Source: Shewanella morhuae | GTDB taxonomy: Bacteria > Pseudomonadota > Gammaproteobacteria > Enterobacterales > Shewanellaceae | DNA length: 44,774 nucleotides | Direction of reading: 5' to 3' | NCBI RefSeq assembly: GCF_900156405.1 | Contig: NZ_FTNN01000005.1 | Span: 1 to 44,774 of the forward strand | Shown here: piece by piece, positions 20,137 to 28,588 of the stretch | Position numbering within the stretch: the stretch's first letter is position 1 | How the letters are laid out: every line of letters starts with the position of its first letter | The notes under the pieces: model-generated | What the model was told of the DNA's origin: nothing | Seen by the model: the letters and a program-made list of their open reading frames with translations, nothing else | The model's database searches: none | Position numbers and translations under genes: made by a program

Positions 20137-20304
20137 TCTAAGTACGTTATCTAAACATGTAGTGCTATTAAGGTTAATTCTTTATTAATGGTGCCGTAAA
20201 AAGATTGTTTGAGCCAGATGAGCGCATTACACTTTGTTGATAAACTGACTTTGCTTATAAGCTAACTTCACCTCATCATTCAATATCTTACCTAGGAGTC
20301 TGCG

Positions 20305-20664
20305 ATGCAGTCCCCCAATGCCTTTTCTGCTCTTGTTAATGCTATTTTGCCAAAAATAACCGAAGTGACCATAGAAGCTTATCAATTAGATGACAGCTGG
20401 CATTTAATTGATGTGCGTGAGGATCGCGAGTGGCTACAGGATCATTTACCCCAAGCTCAACATTTAAGTCGCGGTATTTTAGAGCGTGATATTGAAACAC
20501 GTTTCCCCGATAAAAATACTCCCATTTTGCTCTACTGCGCCGGTGGTGCGCGATCAGCCTTGGCGGCCCATAATCTGCAACTCATGGGTTATACCCGCGT
20601 TGCCTCTATGGTGGGTGGTTATAAGGGCTGGATACAGCGACAATTACCTGTTGTACAGGATTAA
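20305..20664 (+). CDS. Rhodanese-like domain protein
   Basis: A 119-residue single-domain rhodanese. It has LIDVREDREW at 34-43 and the active-site loop LLYCAGGARSA with the persulfide-forming Cys78, then GYTRVASMVGGYKGW. No signal peptide is seen, so it is cytoplasmic. AGGAG precedes the ATG. The siroheme gene starts 19 bp later; the pairing suggests sulfur transfer linked to sulfite/siroheme metabolism, though this is inferred only from position. Confidence 0.88.
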   Translation: MQSPNAFSALVNAILPKITEVTIEAYQLDDSWHLIDVREDREWLQDHLPQAQHLSRGILERDIETRFPDKNTPILLYCAGGARSALAAHNLQLMGYTRVASMVGGYKGWIQRQLPVVQD

Positions 20665-20683
20665 GCGTCTAGGACCCATTTCA

Positions 20684-21595
20684 ATGCAATATTTCCCCTT
20701 ATTTATCGATACAGTTAATTTGAATGTCTTGCTGGTGGGGGCAGGCGATGTGGCCAGCCGTAAGTTAGCACTATTAACACGTACCGAGGCTAATATTCAC
20801 GTGATAGCCCCAGAGATTAATCCTGAAGTGCGGGGTTATGCGGATGCAGGCCGTATTCTTATTTCTGAACGTAATGTGGTCCACGCTGATATTCAAAACT
20901 ATGATTTAGTCTATTTAGCCACCGCTAATGATAGTTTAAATGCCGAGTTAGCGACCCTAGCAACCGCGCGGGGTATTTGGGTTAACGCTGTTGATAATCC
21001 TGCATTTTGCCGTTTTATTACCCCATCCATTGTCGATCGTGGCCGTTTAGTGGTGGCCATAAGCACTGCGGGCGCCGCGCCGGTATTTGCGCGTACCATT
21101 CGCTCACGTTTAGAGACCAGCTTGCCGCAATCACTTAAGCCTTTATTTGATTTTGTCGCCGATAGACGTGTAGAAGTGCAAGATAAACTCGATTCAACAT
21201 CAAAACGTCGCTTATTTTGGGAACGCTTTTTCGATACCAATGGCGACCGTTTTGATAATCGTACTGCCGAACATTATTACAATGCGTTTGATAGTTTAGT
21301 CAGTCGTGGTGAAATATTGCTAATTGATGATGCTACTCAAATTGATTTATTACCGCTCGCGGCGATACCGCTATTACAACGGCTCGATTGGATATATAGC
21401 CAAGATGAGGTGAGTGATGCACTGACTGAACTCGTGCGTCGTGATGCTAATCGTGGTTCTTTACCTGCGCTTAGTGAATTGAGTCAACAGTACGAGCAAG
21501 GCGCTCGGATGTTGCTAGTGGCTGATACGCAAAAAATCAATCAGTTGAAAGCACATTTCCCTATGGCCAAACATTTACGCCAAGGCGCACTTTAA
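20684..21595 (+). CDS. Precorrin-2 dehydrogenase/sirohydrochlorin ferrochelatase-type protein (siroheme synthase N-domain)
   Basis: Corresponds to the N-terminal half of CysG (like Met8p), which oxidises precorrin-2 with NAD and inserts iron to make siroheme. The 303-residue protein has the Rossmann motif LLVGAGDVASRK, then VNAVDNPAFCRFITPSIVDRG and the STAGAAPVFARTIRSRLE segment. No uroporphyrinogen methyltransferase domain follows, so a separate enzyme must supply precorrin-2. The C-terminal about 100 residues are not recognised. The ATG at 20684 is chosen over a longer frame from 20486, which would run through the rhodanese gene. Confidence 0.87.
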   Translation: MQYFPLFIDTVNLNVLLVGAGDVASRKLALLTRTEANIHVIAPEINPEVRGYADAGRILISERNVVHADIQNYDLVYLATANDSLNAELATLATARGIWVNAVDNPAFCRFITPSIVDRGRLVVAISTAGAAPVFARTIRSRLETSLPQSLKPLFDFVADRRVEVQDKLDSTSKRRLFWERFFDTNGDRFDNRTAEHYYNAFDSLVSRGEILLIDDATQIDLLPLAAIPLLQRLDWIYSQDEVSDALTELVRRDANRGSLPALSELSQQYEQGARMLLVADTQKINQLKAHFPMAKHLRQGAL

Positions 21596-21716
21596 TACTC
21601 AATGTGCCATTGTTCGTTTGAGCTAACACTGAGTCTCAGGTAGACTCAGCGACCTTATTTTAGGATTTCGCTTTTTCAGGATTTCACTCAGTACTTACTC
21701 TGCACTTAGGATGATT

Positions 21717-22259
21717 ATGGCCCCCAAAGCGACCGTGTTTAAGGTCAATTTACAGATTGCCGATATGGATCGACATTATTACCAAGATCATCAACTAACA
21801 TTGGCCCAGCATCCTTCAGAAACCGATGGTCGCATGATGGTACGTTTATTGGCGTTTATTATTAATGCCAGTGAAAGCTTAAGTTTTAGTAAAGGCATGT
21901 GCGTTGAGGACGAGCCTGAATTGTGGGATAAAACTTTATCCGGTGAAATTGATCTTTGGGTTGAGTTTGGTCAAGCCGATGAAAAATGGCTGAGAAAGGC
22001 CAGTGGTCGTGCCAAAGTAGTGCAGTTATTTACCTATGGTGGCCGCAGCGTGCCTATTTGGTGGAAGCAAAATCAGCAAACGTTAGAGCGTTATCAAAAT
22101 CTTAAAGTATGGAATATTGCTGAAGAGTCAGTAGCGGCGATGCAAATCTTTGTTGGCCGTAATATGGCATTGCAGGTTTCTATCAGTGAAGGCCAAATTT
22201 GGCTATCGGATAGCGAAAACAGCGTGCTGATCGAACCTGAAATCCTTAAAGATATTTAA
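21717..22259 (+). CDS. yaeQ: YaeQ family protein
   Basis: A 180-residue protein that matches E. coli YaeQ along its length: MAPKATVFKVNL at the start, LAQHPSETDGRMMVRLLAF, EIDLWVEFG, LFTYGGRSVPIWWKQNQ, and GQIWLSDSENSV near the end. The fold is of the PD-(D/E)XK nuclease type, but no nuclease role is established; E. coli YaeQ was once linked to RfaH suppression. TTAGG precedes the ATG at 21717, and the alignment with E. coli fits this start rather than 21711. Confidence 0.93.
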   Translation: MAPKATVFKVNLQIADMDRHYYQDHQLTLAQHPSETDGRMMVRLLAFIINASESLSFSKGMCVEDEPELWDKTLSGEIDLWVEFGQADEKWLRKASGRAKVVQLFTYGGRSVPIWWKQNQQTLERYQNLKVWNIAEESVAAMQIFVGRNMALQVSISEGQIWLSDSENSVLIEPEILKDI

Positions 22260-22277
22260 TCACGCATCGGATTAAAA

Positions 22278-22332
22278 AGCGCCGATAGCGAATGCCTTCA
22301 CTTAAAAGTATGCGGCATTAACTATCGGCGCT
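22278..22332. terminator. Long two-part hairpin between convergent genes
   Basis: AGCGCCGATAG (22278-22288) pairs perfectly with CTATCGGCGCT (22322-22332). Inside it AATGCC (22291-22296) pairs with GGCATT (22314-22319). The T-rich tail is weak on both sides. It probably ends yaeQ transcription or protects its 3' end. Confidence 0.55.
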
Positions 22333-22439
22333 GTTAGTTTATTAGTCTGTTAACAATCGGCTGGGTAAAAGCAATTAACTGAGTAAAACTTCTTTTTAAA
22401 TATCACCTTAGCGCGTCAGGATTCACTTTATGGAGCTGA

Positions 22440-22841
22440 TTACTTAGCTGGCGCTTCTTGCGCTTCAACTAAGCTTGAATAACCGCCACCATCATAGGTT
22501 TGCGTGTATCCAGCAGTGACTAAGGCTTTGGTTGCAATACTGCTACGGCGGCCGCTGTGACAATACAGCACAACATGGGCGTCTTTGGCGATGCCACGCT
22601 TAGCAAATTCTTCAGCCACTTGCTCAAAGGGAATATTGACGGCATTGGCGATATGCCCCTCAGCAAACTCCTCAGGTGTTCTGACATCAAGCACCATAGC
22701 GCCTGTCGCAATTTTATCCCACGCAATGGCTGGATTTTGATCGGCAGCGTTTGCCATCATCGGCATTAGCATTAGTGAGGATAGGCTTAACAGCGCTAAG
22801 CGCATTAGGTTTTGGCCACGTGTAATAAGGTTGTGGATCAC
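22440..22841 (-). CDS. Periplasmic rhodanese-like protein (PspE-type)
   Basis: A 133-residue protein with a signal peptide (hydrophobic residues 12-28, likely cleavage after MMANA near 32), so it is exported. The single rhodanese domain has LDVRTPEEFAEGHI at 51-64 and the active-site loop LYCHSGRRSS with Cys94. It starts at GTG with the ribosome binding site AAGGAGAG. It is the last of four leftward genes after the RND adaptor, RND pump and DUF2892 protein, 92 bp after the latter. It would carry sulfane sulfur in the periplasm; the physiological donor is unknown. Confidence 0.88.
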   Translation of the reverse strand: MIHNLITRGQNLMRLALLSLSSLMLMPMMANAADQNPAIAWDKIATGAMVLDVRTPEEFAEGHIANAVNIPFEQVAEEFAKRGIAKDAHVVLYCHSGRRSSIATKALVTAGYTQTYDGGGYSSLVEAQEAPAK

Positions 22842-22933
22842 TTTATCTCTCCTTGAAGACTTGTTTTAGACCAGCTTGGTGTAGCCAAGCTGGTATTCGC
22901 TAACCTTACTATTATGTACTGACTTGGTATTGG

Positions 22934-23146
22934 TTAGCTTTGCTTGGCAATTTGAGCCTCTGATTTTACACCTAATTTGCGTAACACCATGGCCGCAGGG
23001 CAAAAACCTGTAAAAGCACTTTGTAATAGGTTAGCGCCAATAAATGCGGTTAACCATATAAAATTGTGGTGCACATACGCGGTTAGCACCAGTGACAATA
23101 ACACCATCAATCCGGCAAAAGCCATAATGCTGCGTTCTATTGACAT
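22934..23146 (-). CDS. DUF2892 inner-membrane protein (YgaP membrane-domain-like)
   Basis: A 70-residue protein with two transmembrane segments (about 8-24 and 30-47) and the family motif FTGFCPAAMVLRKLG. In E. coli YgaP this type of membrane hairpin is fused to a rhodanese; here the rhodanese is the next gene. AAGGAG precedes the ATG. It lies 60 bp downstream of the RND pump. Confidence 0.88.
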   Translation of the reverse strand: MSIERSIMAFAGLMVLLSLVLTAYVHHNFIWLTAFIGANLLQSAFTGFCPAAMVLRKLGVKSEAQIAKQS

Positions 23147-23206
23147 ACTTTACTCCTTGAGACCGTCTGGGTAGCGGCCTTTGTTGTGGTTAGTTTTGTG
23201 GTTAGT

Positions 23207-26200
23207 TTAGGGTTGATTTAGGGTCATACGATTTTTCATTGTTGTGTAATACAGCACTGGAATAACGATTAACGTCAGTATGGTTGAGATAAAAATACCA
23301 AAGATCAGACTAATCGCTAAGCCATTGAAAATAGGGTCATCAAGGATGAACAAGGCGCCTATCATGGCTGCAAAAGCGGTCAGCATAATGGGTTTTGCCC
23401 GTACTGCACCTGAGTGGATCACCGCTCGCTCAAAGGGCACGCCGGATGCGGTTTCTTGATTGATAAAATCGACCAATAATATTGAGTTACGCACAATAAT
23501 CCCCGCCAGCGCTATCATGCCTATCATAGATGTGGCAGTGAATTGGGCACCGAGTAGTGCATGGCCTGGCATCACCCCAATTACCGTCAGTGGGATAGGC
23601 GCCATGATGATGAGCGGCACCAGATACGATCTAAACTGCACCACCACCAAAAGATAAATCGCGATCATGCCTACAGCGTAGGCTATGCCCATGTCTCTGA
23701 AGGTTTCGTAGGTGATTTTCCATTCGCCATCCCAAAGCACGGCGATAGAATCGAGCCCTGTGGGTTGGTGAATATAATGTTGTTCAAACCCTAAACCATC
23801 CTTGCCATCGATGTTGCCTGCCATATCGAACATACCGTAGAGCGGGCTGTCCAGTGGACCTGACATATCAGCGACGACCATGATCATCGGGACCATATTT
23901 TTATGGATAATCGGTGCATCAATGGTGCCGCGTTTGATGGTTACTAACTCAGAAATAGGTACAGATTGACCTGTCTGGCTAAGTAACTTCATATTCAGCA
24001 CTTGGTCTAAATCAACTTTTGCGCCTTCTTCTAATTGCAAACGAATCGGCACAGGTTTTTTGTGCTGCGCTTGGTGTAAATAACTCACGTCTTTGCCGCC
24101 AACGGAAGTGGCAATCAAATCGACAATATTGCTATAAGGTACGGCCATCAGGCTGGCTTTACTGCGGTCGATCATCACTTGCCATTTTTGCTGGGCTGCG
24201 GGCAAGAAAATATCGATATCGACTACATCTTTGGTTTCATGGAACAGTGCCTGCATTTCATAAGCGGCTTGTTCGCGAATTGCGGGGCTTGGGCCATAAA
24301 CTTCGGCCACCAGCGGCGACCATACTGGTGGCCCAGGTGGTACTTCAACTACTTTGATATTGGTTTGATATTGCTCGCCAATTTTTTGCAAATCTTCCCG
24401 CACTGATACCGCAATGCTATGGCTGTCGCGCTTACGGTGTTTTTTATCTACCAGATTCACTTGAATATCGCCAAGTTCTTGGCTGTTACGTAAAAAATAG
24501 TGGCGCACTAAGCCGTTGAAGTTCATTGGCGCGTTAGTGCCGGCATACAATTGCAGGTGTTCGACCTCGGGGACGGTAGTCAGGTAGCGACTCAAATCCT
24601 GTAGCACTCTTTGTGTTTGCTCTACGGGCGTGCCTTCTGGCATGTCCACCATCACTTGAAACTCGGACTTGTTATCAAAGGGCAGCATTTTCAGTACCAC
24701 GAGCTGACCAATGGGGAGCGCGACAGCGATGCCAATTAATACAAATACGCCAGCAGCCAGTCCCATTCTTGCCTTACGGGCATTTTTACCCAGCAGGAAA
24801 GGGCCAATTAAGTGGGTGAAGAGGCGCACCATCTTCGTTTCGGCTTCATCCTCGTGCGAGGCTTGGGCGCTATCGTGCTTGTCATTGTGTTTAAGCAGTT
24901 TACGACTGAGCCAAGGGGTGACGACAAAGGCAACCACCAAGGAAATCAACATGCCCATACTGGCGTTGATGGGAATCGGGCTCATGTAAGGCCCCATTAA
25001 GCCCGACACAAAAGCCATCGGTAGCAGTGCCGCAATAACGGTGAACGTCGCCAGAATCGTCGGGCCACCAACTTCATCAACCGCCACAGGGATAAGCTCA
25101 CTAAAAGATTTTTTGCCGAGCGCCATATGCCGGTGGATATTTTCGACCACGACGATGGCATCGTCGACCAAAATACCGATGGAAAAAATCAGGGCGAACA
25201 AGGACACGCGGTTTAGGGTAAATCCCCACGCCCAAGAGGCGAAAAGGGTGATCGCTAGTGTGATAATAATAGCCACACCCACAACTAAGGATTCGCGGGC
25301 TCCCATAGTTAAAAAGACCAGTACGACTACGGCGCTGGTGGCAAAAATCAATTTTAAAATAAGGGTATTAGATTTATCCGCCGCGGTTTCGCCATAGTTA
25401 CGCGACACTGTGACTTCGACATTTGCGGGGATCAATACATTGTCGACCTTAGCAATCCGCTCAAGCACACTGTCGGCGATATCGACGGCATTTTGTCCCG
25501 CTTGTTTTCCAATTGCGATAGTGACGGCGGGATAAATATCGTTTTTATCTGCATGCCAAACGCTCTGCTTAGGGATATCACTCTTTAAACTGATTTCAGC
25601 AATATCCGCCAGATAAATGGGGATAGGTTTACCTTGTTTATCTTGATAGACACTAACGACTAATTGCTTAAGATCATCAATAGACTGTAAAAACTGCCCA
25701 GCCTGAACTTTAATCTCTTGATTACCTTGCACTAAGGATACAGGCATAGAGACCATATTATTGTCATTCAGGCTTTGTCTTAACTTGTCGTAGGTCAGAT
25801 TAAAGCTGTTCATCTTGGCGGGATCGATGCGTATGTTGGCCACTATTTCGTGTTGGCCAACGGTGTAGATTTCGCGGGTGCCAGCAATACGCTTAATTTC
25901 AGTTTCTAATCCAAGGGCGACATGGGTCAGCTGCTCGGCAGAAACCTGCCTGTCCTTAGACCACAAGGTTAAACTCACAATAGGCACATCATCGATGCCA
26001 CGGGGTTTTATTAGCGGATCGCCAACGCCAGCGTCTCTTGGTAATTTATCCATATTGGAATAAATCTGGTTGTACAGACTCACAATGGCGTCATTACGCG
26101 CCACGCCTACCTTGAAGATAACGATGATCAGCGCGCCATCGGGCTGTGAGAATGAATATAAGGTATCTATGCCTTTGATTTCGGAGATTACCTGCTCTGC

Positions 26201-26437
26201 TGGCAGAGTGACTAAACTTTCAACTTCAGTAGGCGTTGCGCCGGGAAAAGGGATAAACACGTCGGCAAAGGTAACGTCAATTTGCGGCTCTTCTTCCTTT
26301 GGCGTTACCAAAATCGCGAATAAACCGAGTAAGAGCCCGAGAAGCGCTAAAAGTGGCGTGATGGCGCTATTTTGGAAGGCTGCGGCGATTCGACCGGAAA
26401 TCCCAAGTGTGGTTTGTGGTGCTGGCGCATGTTTCAT
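23207..26437 (-). CDS. RND efflux transporter, inner-membrane pump subunit
   Basis: A 1076-residue proton-driven pump with twelve expected membrane segments and two large periplasmic loops. The TM4 proton-relay pair is D425-D426 (GILVDDAIVVVENIHRH). In the TM10 region AGIIVRNSILLVDF an Arg seems to stand where AcrB has its relay Lys (by-eye alignment). The N-terminus has the porter-domain motif FPGATPTEVE. The protein belongs to the broad AcrB-like group but is not close to AcrB itself, and the substrate is not readable. GAGG precedes the ATG. The adaptor gene ends 35 bp upstream, and the DUF2892 and rhodanese genes follow. Confidence 0.93.
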   Translation of the reverse strand: MKHAPAPQTTLGISGRIAAAFQNSAITPLLALLGLLLGLFAILVTPKEEEPQIDVTFADVFIPFPGATPTEVESLVTLPAEQVISEIKGIDTLYSFSQPDGALIIVIFKVGVARNDAIVSLYNQIYSNMDKLPRDAGVGDPLIKPRGIDDVPIVSLTLWSKDRQVSAEQLTHVALGLETEIKRIAGTREIYTVGQHEIVANIRIDPAKMNSFNLTYDKLRQSLNDNNMVSMPVSLVQGNQEIKVQAGQFLQSIDDLKQLVVSVYQDKQGKPIPIYLADIAEISLKSDIPKQSVWHADKNDIYPAVTIAIGKQAGQNAVDIADSVLERIAKVDNVLIPANVEVTVSRNYGETAADKSNTLILKLIFATSAVVVLVFLTMGARESLVVGVAIIITLAITLFASWAWGFTLNRVSLFALIFSIGILVDDAIVVVENIHRHMALGKKSFSELIPVAVDEVGGPTILATFTVIAALLPMAFVSGLMGPYMSPIPINASMGMLISLVVAFVVTPWLSRKLLKHNDKHDSAQASHEDEAETKMVRLFTHLIGPFLLGKNARKARMGLAAGVFVLIGIAVALPIGQLVVLKMLPFDNKSEFQVMVDMPEGTPVEQTQRVLQDLSRYLTTVPEVEHLQLYAGTNAPMNFNGLVRHYFLRNSQELGDIQVNLVDKKHRKRDSHSIAVSVREDLQKIGEQYQTNIKVVEVPPGPPVWSPLVAEVYGPSPAIREQAAYEMQALFHETKDVVDIDIFLPAAQQKWQVMIDRSKASLMAVPYSNIVDLIATSVGGKDVSYLHQAQHKKPVPIRLQLEEGAKVDLDQVLNMKLLSQTGQSVPISELVTIKRGTIDAPIIHKNMVPMIMVVADMSGPLDSPLYGMFDMAGNIDGKDGLGFEQHYIHQPTGLDSIAVLWDGEWKITYETFRDMGIAYAVGMIAIYLLVVVQFRSYLVPLIIMAPIPLTVIGVMPGHALLGAQFTATSMIGMIALAGIIVRNSILLVDFINQETASGVPFERAVIHSGAVRAKPIMLTAFAAMIGALFILDDPIFNGLAISLIFGIFISTILTLIVIPVLYYTTMKNRMTLNQP

Positions 26438-26472
26438 AAAACAACCTCAACAAAGCTAACGTCGCTAAAAAA

Positions 26473-27489
26473 TTATTGCTTCTTGCTGAGCAATACTTGG
26501 TAAGCATCAACGGCAACCGTGTCACCTGACTTAAGACCCGAGAGCACTTCGACCTCGCCATTTAAGGGTTCAGTCACACGGACTTGGACGAGTACAAAGC
26601 CATCCCCCTGTTTTAAATAAACACTGCTCAGTTCGTTCATTGTGAGTAGCGCTGATAGTGGCAGTTGAATTATTTCACGCTCGCCATTTTTAAAAGATGC
26701 CTTTGCCCAAGTGCCGGGTTGGAGATTGGCTTCATTCTCAGGCAGGTTAATGCGCACTTGGTAACTGTGGCTGATGGGATCGGCAAAGCTAAAAATTGTG
26801 AGATCCCTCGAGGTCAACTCGCGGCCATCACTTAAACGCACGATAAATTCGGGGGCATTTTTCAGTTGATTGATATAACGCTGTGGCACTTGGGTAATGG
26901 CGCGCATTTGGCTTGCTGAAAACCCTGACAGCAGCGCTTGTCCTGGGCTCACGGTTTCGCCAAGTTCGACAAAACGCTCAGTGACTACGCCACTAAATGG
27001 TGCCGAAACAACCGTGTATTTTAAGGATTCGCTGGCTTTAATGACTCGCGCTTTTGCTGCACTGACGGCTTGCGCGGTTGCCTTAGCATTGGCAGTGGCT
27101 TCATCCATCGCTCCCTGTGAGATAGCGCCTTGGGGAAATAACTCTTTATAACGTTGGTATTGTGCCTGTGCTTCAACATTTAAGGCTTTTGCTTTGGCTA
27201 AGTCGGCCTCAAAGCTCGCGAGTTCAGCGCCTTGTTCTTTACTGGTGATTTCAAGTAGGGCGGCGCCTTCGGGGACAATATCGTTAACATCGTAGTTGAG
27301 CTTGACGATACGGCCAGAGGTTTGTGCCGACACCGTTGCCGCTTTGACCGCTTCAATGGTGGCATCTAAGGTAACCCAATTTGCATAGGGTTTATTTAAA
27401 ACGTCGATAGTGTCGACTGAAGCTGCTTGAGCTTGAGCACTAGAAAATAGCAGTAGTAATAACAGAGTGCGAAAAATAGACGTCAGCAT
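26473..27489 (-). CDS. RND efflux periplasmic adaptor (membrane fusion protein)
   Basis: A 338-residue protein with an N-terminal signal (LLLLLLFSSAQAQA, cleavage near 21-23; no lipobox Cys). Then come a barrel-sandwich/lipoyl half motif (SGRIVKLNYDVNDIVPEGAALLEI), an alpha-hairpin (about 70-145) and the second lipoyl half (VVSAPFSGVVTERFVELGETVSPGQ). It bridges the RND pump and an outer-membrane channel, which is not encoded here. It is the first gene of the leftward operon. Confidence 0.92.
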   Translation of the reverse strand: MLTSIFRTLLLLLLFSSAQAQAASVDTIDVLNKPYANWVTLDATIEAVKAATVSAQTSGRIVKLNYDVNDIVPEGAALLEITSKEQGAELASFEADLAKAKALNVEAQAQYQRYKELFPQGAISQGAMDEATANAKATAQAVSAAKARVIKASESLKYTVVSAPFSGVVTERFVELGETVSPGQALLSGFSASQMRAITQVPQRYINQLKNAPEFIVRLSDGRELTSRDLTIFSFADPISHSYQVRINLPENEANLQPGTWAKASFKNGEREIIQLPLSALLTMNELSSVYLKQGDGFVLVQVRVTEPLNGEVEVLSGLKSGDTVAVDAYQVLLSKKQ

Positions 27490-27662
27490 TAAAATTATCC
27501 CAGATGTTATTCATGAGAAAATTCTAATGGAGTTGGGCTGAATAGGCAATCACTATTTATTAGAAAAATTTAATGTAATGCGGTTGGCTAATTTAGGAAT
27601 AAGACCAATATGCCTCTTATTCCCAAATTATTAATAGGTTATCAACCGATAAATCGATATCA

Positions 27663-28379
27663 CTAATCGTTTAAGTAATAGCTCAGAGTGGAGACAATAC
27701 GAATTTGTTTAATATAAGGTGTGCTGCTGTCGCGATCTGAAATCGTGAACTGGCCTTGACTGGCAGTTTTAATTTTACCGAGGCGAGAATCTGAGTCTTT
27801 GGCAAATTTTTCTGCCACTTCACGACCATTTTGCGTCGCTTCTTGCACCATTAAAGGTTTAACTGAGTTGAGGTCGGTGAAGAGGAACTCAGCGCTGTTA
27901 CCATAGTCTTGGCTGGCGATTGCTATGCCTTCTTTCACTAAACTAATCATTTGCTTACGGGTATTAAGCATTAGGTCGATTTGTGGAGTATAAACCGATA
28001 AATTGATTTTTGCGGAGTAGCGATATTTCACGTTTGGATCGACATAGCCTTGGGCTTGACGGTCTTCAATGGAAGGTAAAGAGACGGTGATTTCGCTATC
28101 GTTAAAGCCCTGTTCTTTTAAGAATGCCACCACGCGGTCCGTTTTTTGTTGAACCGTTTCATAGAGCTTGGGCAGATTGTTATCTACCTCGGTGAAATTG
28201 ATTGGCCAGATAGCCACATTCGCTTTAACTTCTTTCTCGGCTAAGCCCTTTACCGTAACAGTACGATCCATCGCTTTCATTTGTAATAAAGCTGAGCTTG
28301 CGGTTTGGCCGACATATACTAGGCCTGCACAGAGGAAGCCGCCGAGTAAAAGGGCTGGAAGGGTATTAGTTTTTACCAT
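27663..28379 (-). CDS. SIMPL (DUF541) domain protein, exported
   Basis: A 238-residue protein with an N-terminal membrane anchor or signal (about 7-29) and a SIMPL domain: TVTVKGLAEKEVKANVAIWPI near the start, DSEITVSLPSIEDRQA in the middle, and a C-terminal QIRIVSTLSYYL. Family members lie in the periplasm or outer membrane with unclear roles (oxidative-stress links in E. coli YggE). It is read leftwards, 173 bp before the RND adaptor; co-transcription is uncertain. Confidence 0.85.
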   Translation of the reverse strand: MVKTNTLPALLLGGFLCAGLVYVGQTASSALLQMKAMDRTVTVKGLAEKEVKANVAIWPINFTEVDNNLPKLYETVQQKTDRVVAFLKEQGFNDSEITVSLPSIEDRQAQGYVDPNVKYRYSAKINLSVYTPQIDLMLNTRKQMISLVKEGIAIASQDYGNSAEFLFTDLNSVKPLMVQEATQNGREVAEKFAKDSDSRLGKIKTASQGQFTISDRDSSTPYIKQIRIVSTLSYYLND

Positions 28380-28543
28380 GAAAAGAATCTCTTAATTAAA
28401 TAAACTAAGCCTACGATACGCAATTACTGGAGGTTATGCACTGGGTTTATTCGGTATTGCCGCCGCTTAAAGCCTGTGGCATGAAAGGATGGAAAGCATC
28501 AGTTTGAATTATTGTTAAACCATAAATTGTAAATTAATGCTAC

Positions 28544-28570
28544 AAAAAAGCCGCAATCAATGCGGCTTTT
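28544..28570 (-). terminator. Terminator of the FadL-type gene
   Basis: Perfect stem AAAAGCCGCA / TGCGGCTTTT (28546-28555, 28561-28570) with a 5-nt loop and, read leftwards, a run of six T. It is 19 bp past the gene's stop codon. Confidence 0.92.
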
Positions 28571-28588
28571 GGGGATGTAGCGCTTATC

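Noticed and set aside
20486..20683. Longer N-terminus for the siroheme protein
   Set aside because: It would be read out of phase through the rhodanese gene; the ATG at 20684 has AGGA upstream and begins at the family domain.
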